DNA of 64,000 bases, taken from contig CM068373.1 of NCBI GenBank assembly GCA_034769895.1, positions 27,431,120 through 27,495,119 of the forward strand. The letters run 5' to 3'. The notes under the pieces are model-generated. The model made no database searches. It was given only the letters and a program-made list of their open reading frames with translations, and was not told the origin of the DNA. A program made the position numbers and the translations under genes. The DNA comes from Magicicada septendecula. Lineage: Eukaryota; Arthropoda; Insecta; Hemiptera; Cicadidae. Shown here piece by piece: positions 58,299 to 64,000 of the stretch; position 1 is the stretch's first letter, and each line of letters opens with the position of its first letter.

Positions 58299-60947
58299 CA
58301 GGGACAGCTATTCAGGGGTAGTAGGTGAAGTGGCACTTCACCAATTATCTATAATAACATAATATTATTTATTTATAATATAACAATTATTATAAGGAAA
58401 AATTTATTTTCCATATCACGTATGTTGGTTTAAATAGAAACGTATTTCTGTATTTTTGTACGGCGCGGGACTCTTTAATGTTCTGGCACCGAGCGCAGTG
58501 CGATTCTTATCACGGCGACCGACCAAGTGAGGTAGGCTTTATTTCAAGTTTCTCAACCTCAGGGGCAGAGCTTAGCTCGATAACTGGGGCGATGGTTGCT
58601 ATGACAACCGTGACGTCACCCGCTGTAGAGAATCGTACAGGTGAAGTTACAAGAGAGAAATATGTTTCTTCTTCCAGTGTGAAATTCTTTTGGAGCGTGC
58701 TTGTTTTGTAGTGCTGTGCTGTTTTAAATATGAATCATGTTTATGATATAGTGTGTGTTTTATTAGAAACGTCATTTTCACGTTGCAAAGACGAAGATAA
58801 GAAGGAAGTTTTAAATTGTGGGCGCCCTACTGAATCTCTACAAATATGTGGTACAAAAGAAGTGAAATATTCAGGTAAATGCTATAATCTTAGTTTCAAA
58901 CGGTAGTGGTTTAGGGAATTTCCGTGGTTGTGCTCCTCTCCAACTCTACAGAAATTGTTTTGTTGGGCATGCTTGCTTTTTAGCAATAAAAGCAACGTTT
59001 GGAATAGAGAAGGATTTGCTTCTTTGTTGAATATAACACGATCGTTACACAAACACTCAGATTCGGCAGAGCATATAAAGTGCCAGGTAAATTTGAAAAC
59101 TTTCGAAAGAAATCGAAACACAATTTCAGATGCCCTGAAGGAAAATGCTAGACTGTATACTATGCAATTCAACGAAAATGTACGTTTGAACAGACTTTTC
59201 CTACAGTTAGTGATTGATGCAGTACTCTATTTAAGTAAGCAAGAATTAGCATTTTGCGGCCACGATGAAACAATAGACTCAATAAATCGTGGGAATTTTA
59301 AAGAACTGTTGACGTTGCTGGTATCAAGGAGTCCTGTAGAAATACAAAACCAGAATTCTAAGATAAAAAGTGTGTTCAGTGGCGAATCAAAAAGTATACA
59401 AAATGAACTAATCGAGTGCATTTCAGACTACATCAATGATTTTGTAAAAACTGAATTGGAAACTGCTGGGTTTTATTTCTGTTCAGGTAGATGATATGAC
59501 AGATATTACACAGGTGTCTCAGTGTTCTGTAATGCTGATGGAGCTTTAGTGGAGCGTTTATTAGGTTCCTATGATGTAAGTGCCGACAGATCATCAGAAA
59601 CTTTGTTTGCTTTATTGGACAAACTCTTGAGACCATTTGGAGGACAGTGTTATGATGGTGCAAGCATGATGTCTGGCCATTTAAATGGACTCCAGAAAAA
59701 AATTAAGGAGAAAGCTCCTCTTGCAGTATTTGTGCACTGTTTGGTACACCGCCTAAATCTAGTCTTACAACAGAGTTGCAAAAAAATACGAAAGTGTCGT
59801 ATATTTTTTTCTTCTATTACTAGACTTCCTACCTTTTTCCATCACTCAGCGAAGAGAACCTACGCAATTACTTCTGCATCGGGACCACGCATTCCAACTG
59901 TAACACCTGTCCGCTGGAGCTCCAACTCAAAATTATTGAGTGTAATTGTGGACGACTGGGAAAAGTTGAAAGAGGTTTTCGAAACCACAGTTTGCTGTGA
60001 ACAGTCCGACGATAATTCTACTCAACTTGCCAGAGGTTTTCTTCACGACATGAACAGTTTTGAATTCTTATTTCTGGCAGTAACATATTTTGTTTGACAG
60101 ATGTCTTGTTTGATGTTTTGCAAAAGAGGTCATTGTATGTTAACTACTGTATATCCAAAATAAGAACTACTTGTGACATGCTAAGAAACAAGCGGGACGA
60201 ACAGTATTTTTTAGTTATCTTTGAAAAGACCAGGAAAATGACGGATATGCGCCTCACACGAGAGTACAGCTCCCTGCCTCAGGATGAATGTGTTCAGATT
60301 TATCGAGCCTTATATTATGAAATTTTGGACCACATTTTGATGGAAATGGATGAAAAATTTCGCGATTGTGAAAAAATTAAATTTGTTTGCCTTGCTAATA
60401 CCACAAAATTTGAAGAATACCACACATGCTTTCCCTCTAGTGACCTTGAAAACGTGCAACATTTCTTTAGATCTGTGTTCCCCAAGACACATCGCTTAAG
60501 AAACGAACTGTCTATTTTATATGCCGATGAGAAGTACAGACAGATTTCCACCGAAAAGATGTTCGAAATCCTTCATGAGGATAAGGACATTTTTACGGAC
60601 GCTTATAAATTGTTCTCCCTTATTGTGTCCATCTCCTTTACTACAGCATCTGTGGAAAGAAGCTTTTCTTGTCTTAAACGTATAAAAACATACCTCACGA
60701 ATGCAATTTCAGAAAAGAGACTTTCTTCATTGGGGAATATTGCAATTCAGAAAGAACTTCTACTGAAGTTAATGAAGAAATAGCCATTCTATGAAGACAT
60801 TACTGACAAGTTTGCCGCCTTAAAGGACCGAAGGATCGATTTGGTATAGAAGAAATAGGTGAGTTTAATTATTAAGATAATCATGTGTAAATATAATTAT
60901 TTTCCTACTAGCTCTTCACCTAACTTCACAGCCACGAGCCACCACTG
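58299..60947 (+). mobile_element. hAT transposon with exact 8-bp duplication
   Basis: The 8-bp duplication ATTTTAAT is exact (58291-58298 and 60948-60955). The right end is the complement of CAGTGGTGGCTCGTGG; the left end starts CAGGGACAGC and shares TAGGTGAAG a little further in, so the ends are imperfect inverted repeats. The 2649-bp element carries a broken transposase in plus orientation. Confidence 0.9.
58730..60849 (+). pseudogene. hAT transposase, inactivated
   Basis: It starts MNHVYDIVCVLLETSFSRCK, with a GRP motif; a TAG near 58902 precedes a TTF-type finger (WLCSSPTLQKLFCWACLLF). Then come DETIDSINRGNFKELL, VDDMTDITQVSQ (first catalytic region, after a frameshift near 59472), GGQCYDGASMMSG (second Asp), CLVHRLNLVLQQSCKKI and PVRWSSNSKLLSV. 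The C-terminal part from 60094 is one 229-codon frame ending in the dimerisation motif TTASVERSFSCLKRIKTYL. A stop at 60781 removes the last LKDRRIDLV. Several frameshifts make it non-functional. Confidence 0.9.
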
Positions 60948-60955
60948 ATTTTAAT

Positions 60956-62630
60956 TAATATATTTAACATTGTACCTAAGTTTAATAAAAAACATTCACT
61001 TCACCTTTTAATGCAATTTTGTGTTGCTCCACAGCACTTGACATTCACCACAAGGCTAAACATCATATGTTCAATATTTCAGTATGGGAGAAGTTTATAA
61101 ATTTATGATTGTAATTTTTTTATGTGCAAGTAATTGTTCATACTTGGTACTAATATGCATGGATCAACAATTTTTGAATCACTGCTGGCCATGATCATGA
61201 ACGAAATCTATTTCATTAATGTACTTTTACTAATGCACCATATTAAGCACAATATTAATTACACCATATTAACTTTTGTATTTCGGAAACCTACTGATTA
61301 AAAACTATCTAATTACACTTTTAGGAATTATTCATAATTACTGGTAATAAATAGTTTGCTTAAAAAAGTAAAATTAATGCCTTCAATATTTTTAAGTATT
61401 ACAGTAGCGTGATAAACAGAAATACTAGCGTTTTAATATACTATATGCACAAAAAATAAAATTTAATTGAACTGATGTAATAACATTTTAAACAGGAATT
61501 TTTTATAACATCTGGTTTGTTCATCAACAAAATTGACGCTAGTGTCAGAAAAAAAAGTTTCTTTTTTTGAATTTTGCTGTAAAATACACAATAATGAAAA
61601 CCCCTGGTCGTGTGTAGACATGGGCCAGGATTTCAGTGATATATTTATTTATTATCATAAAGTGTGTAGACATGGGCCAGTATTTCAGTGATATATTTAT
61701 TTATTATCGTAAACAGTTTGGAACTTTTAACCTTCTTTCTTAGAGCGATGTGTAGCAGACATTTTGCCTATGTGTCTGATACATGGCTGTTTGTAGAATT
61801 CTGTGACATGTGTGTTTCTAAAAACTCTATCACAACAGTCACAGTTCCAAACTTAAACCCATTTCTTCTCTATTTAAGTTTGCACTTCTGCTAGCCTTAT
61901 CTCACCACATTCAGACATGCTAAGGAATATCGTATGTACACAACAGATGAATGGCCAAAGGTGTTGAATAGCCAAAGGCATACAGAATTGCGTCTGTTCA
62001 TATTGTGGCAATCAATCCCTATTGCACAGTGGAAACATAACTGCCAGACTAATGGAGGCAACGACGAACATGCGAACCCGCGACGAACATGCTAACCCAC
62101 AATGGTAACAAACTGAACCAACAGCAACTGGACTTTTTTTACAGATTTCACCATTATTTTTTATTAGCAGTTACTGTTGATTTACTAGTTCTGAAAGTAA
62201 ATATTATTCTATATTTTCTATATTCCTTTGATTTTTTCCACACAGGATCCATAATAGAAATCTAGTGAGATGTTTATAAACCTCAGTGTGCATATGTCAC
62301 TATATGAAACAATATAATATATTATATATTTTACAGAACAGAGTCCTGAAAAGAGTAAATGCACGAAAACTGTGGTTGGTAGTAGATCTATCATCAGAAC
62401 CCTAGTGAGGACAGCATCACACATAACCTCAAGTTTGCAGTGGTATATTGCATTTTGTCCATACTGACTGCCCAAACTATATAATCGCAACCTTTTGTTT
62501 TACAAAATTTTAATAGTCTTTGTTCACAAAATAATGTAAGGATATGGGGAAAATGTTACCAATTAAAAACAGGGTTTAAAAAACTGGATTTATTTAAATT
62601 TCAAATAAAAAAAAGAAATATTTTAAAACA
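60956..62630. other. Region without recognised genes
   Basis: AT-rich DNA. A local direct repeat (GTGTAGACATGGGCCAG with ATTTCAGTGATATATTTATT) occurs at 61612 and 61664. No protein or element ends were recognised. Confidence 0.5.
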
Positions 62631-62636
62631 AAAACC

Positions 62637-63075
62637 GGCCACATTAAAACATGAAAAAACATAAAAATTGTAATTTAATGATAAAAATTATCATTAAACA
62701 TAAGTTTCAATAAAGTTGACACTAAATATAAATTAAATGTTAATACAACTGGAAATACAATAAATCAAGAGTAATCATCATGGTTCTACACAAACATGAA
62801 AATAATTAAGAATAACACAAACCATATAAACAAGCCCAAACAAGATTGGCCACATTAAAACATGACAAACCAGAAAAATTATAATTAAACCAGAAAAGTG
62901 ATCATTAAACATAAGCCTTAATAAAGTTGACAGTAAATATAAATTAAATGTTAAAATTCAAACAGGAAATACAATAATCCAACATTAAATTGTCATGGTT
63001 CTACACAAACATGGAAAACAATTGGATATAACACAAAAAGTATATACAGGCGCAAACAAGCACCTGTAACATCTA
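62637..63075. repeat. ~211-bp direct repeats
   Basis: GGCCACATTAAAACATGA starts units at 62637 and 62848. Shared later blocks are CATTAAACATAAG, AATAAAGTTGACA and ATGGTTCTACACAAACATG. A partial unit recurs at about 63699-63835 and diverged pieces lie between. They precede the hammerhead-bearing ends and may belong to the same element. Confidence 0.75.
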
Positions 63076-63584
63076 TCATAATTACTAAAAGTATTATACT
63101 AAACATATATATTTAATAGAAAAATTAAACCTTAAATTACACACAAGTTTAATAAACTTGAAAATAAAATTACATAATAGTGAAAAACAGTCCAGAAAAA
63201 TGATCATTTAACATTAAATATAAATATAAATGAAATTTTCACATAAATCGTGACTCAAACACTAAACTGACACAAATTACAAAAACCTAAAATAAAAATA
63301 AAAAATTGAAAATAACAATAACAATTGGCAAACACATGAATTCTGCAATACACTAACAGTCACACAATCAGTGGGTCGTAGGAGGATGCCAAAGAGCTAA
63401 AGAATGATAACCAGCATAGGAAAAAAGGAATATGAGGACCTGGGGACTGAGCAATATACAGTGAGTAAAATTTAATTACATGAAAACATGTGAATCAGCT
63501 GAAGGAAAACCTCTAAAAATAAAAGAATCAGATGTATAAGATGAGTTTTCGGGCTGTTTGGCTGTGCTCTATGATTTAATGACA

Positions 63585-63630
63585 AACAAACGTTTCAACA
63601 GCTCCATTGGCTACCATCATCAGTGGAATT
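63585..63630 (-). ncRNA. Hammerhead-like core, minus strand
   Basis: The minus strand has CTGATGA (63623-63617), a 20-nt hairpin with GGTAGC/GCTGTT arms (three G·U), GAAA (63596-63593) and CGTT. Helix I begins CCA against TGT, so only two pairs hold before a mismatch. Confidence 0.55.
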
Positions 63631-63903
63631 TAAAGAAATCCTGAGCGTAGGTAGTTCACGTCAGGCCCACAGTACTATGGTAAAGGCTGCAAAAATATTA
63701 ATGTTAAAATACAAACAGGAAATACAATAAGCAAACATTAAATCGTCATGGTTCTACACAAACATGAAAAACAATTAGATATAACACAAAAAATATATAC
63801 AGGCGCAATCAAGCACTGTAACATCACCACTGTAAGCCTTCTTACTACAGTACTGTGTGCTTGACGTGAACTTGTGTGCTTGTGTGCTATGTTCAGGATT
63901 TCT

Positions 63904-63956
63904 TTAAATCCACTGATGATGGCAGCCATCGGAGCTGTTGAAATGTTTGGTTTGTC
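63904..63956 (+). ncRNA. Hammerhead-like core, plus strand
   Basis: CTGATGA is at 63913-63919, a 20-nt hairpin (GGCAGC/GCTGTT) follows, and GAAA is at 63940-63943. Helix I pairs AAATCCA with TGGTTT (three pairs, a U·U, then more). Helix III reads ATGT instead of the palindromic ACGT, which weakens dimer pairing. Confidence 0.6.
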
Positions 63957-64000
63957 ATTAAACCATAGACCACGGCCAAACAGCCCGGAAAACTCATCTT

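Larger units (their letters stand above)
63538..64000. repeat. Inverted pair of hammerhead-bearing ends
   Basis: 63538-63680 read on the minus strand matches 63840-64000 on the plus strand: CAGTACTGTG, GACGTGAAC, CAGGATTTCTTTAAAT, CACTGATGATGG, GAGCTGTTGAAA and CCAAACAGCCCG occur in the same order. Parts of it (CAGTACTGTG, ACGGCCAAACAGCCCGG) also match the 309-bp units at 3-4.9 kb, so these are one superfamily. The right copy runs off the window. Confidence 0.85.

Noticed and set aside
59227-60551. Minus-strand open frames opposite the hAT transposase
   Set aside because: They are antisense shadows of the plus-strand transposase, which has clear family motifs.

Overview
This window looks like intergenic DNA from an arthropod, most likely an insect with a large, transposon-rich genome. 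The grounds are AT-rich sequence, many families typical of insects (hAT, P, pogo, mariner-type, Helitron, Jockey/RTE-like, Penelope-like), long microsatellites, and no operons or compact genes. I found no convincing intact host gene. Almost every protein signal is a broken transposon gene. Order or species cannot be fixed from the sequence alone.

Layout. 1-2.8 kb: AT-rich DNA with a 23-bp minisatellite and a small hAT-type element. 2.8-6.2 kb: a (CT)n tract, then a six-copy array of ~309-bp units, each carrying a hammerhead-ribozyme-like core, then a six-copy ~164-bp array. 7.5-9.6 kb: a P-type element with an 8-bp target duplication and a THAP-domain gene start. 11.0-15.1 kb: a non-LTR retrotransposon fragment split by a hAT element (11175-14542). 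16.2-16.8 kb: the end of a P/THAP9-like transposase. 17.0 kb: a foldback with a decayed hammerhead core. 18.8-19.7 kb: LTR and RTE-like fragments. 19.7-24.0 kb: an internally deleted Helitron holding a Jockey fragment and a mariner-type MITE. 25.6-26.8 kb: a 1.2-kb near-perfect palindrome. 27-29 kb: LTR pieces. 29.6-31.4 kb: a non-autonomous hAT. 32.8 kb: RTE-like fragment. 33.9-35.6 kb: a second, disrupted copy of the composite repeat of 3.0-6.2 kb. 35.8-42.2 kb: a 6.3-kb Buster/ZBED5-like hAT with nested debris, including a complete 50-nt hammerhead motif. 43.5-46.3 kb: a nearly intact pogo/Tigger element. 47.6, 51.9 and 58.3 kb: three more hAT-type elements with exact 8-bp duplications. 51.1 kb: a solo LTR. 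53.5 kb: mariner fragment. 54.1-55.2 kb: the 3' half of a Penelope-like element (RT end plus GIY-YIG) followed by another hammerhead motif. 55.8-56.4 kb: a 63-bp minisatellite. 62.6-64.0 kb: direct repeats and an inverted pair of hammerhead-bearing ends.

The most interesting thread is the recurrence of hammerhead-ribozyme-like cores (CTGANGA, a short hairpin, GAAA) at six separated loci: in tandem, beside a Penelope-like element, and in inverted pairs. This resembles the retrozymes and Penelope-associated ribozymes known from animals. A second global signal is the palindrome TAGGCCTA, seen 16 times where about one is expected by chance.
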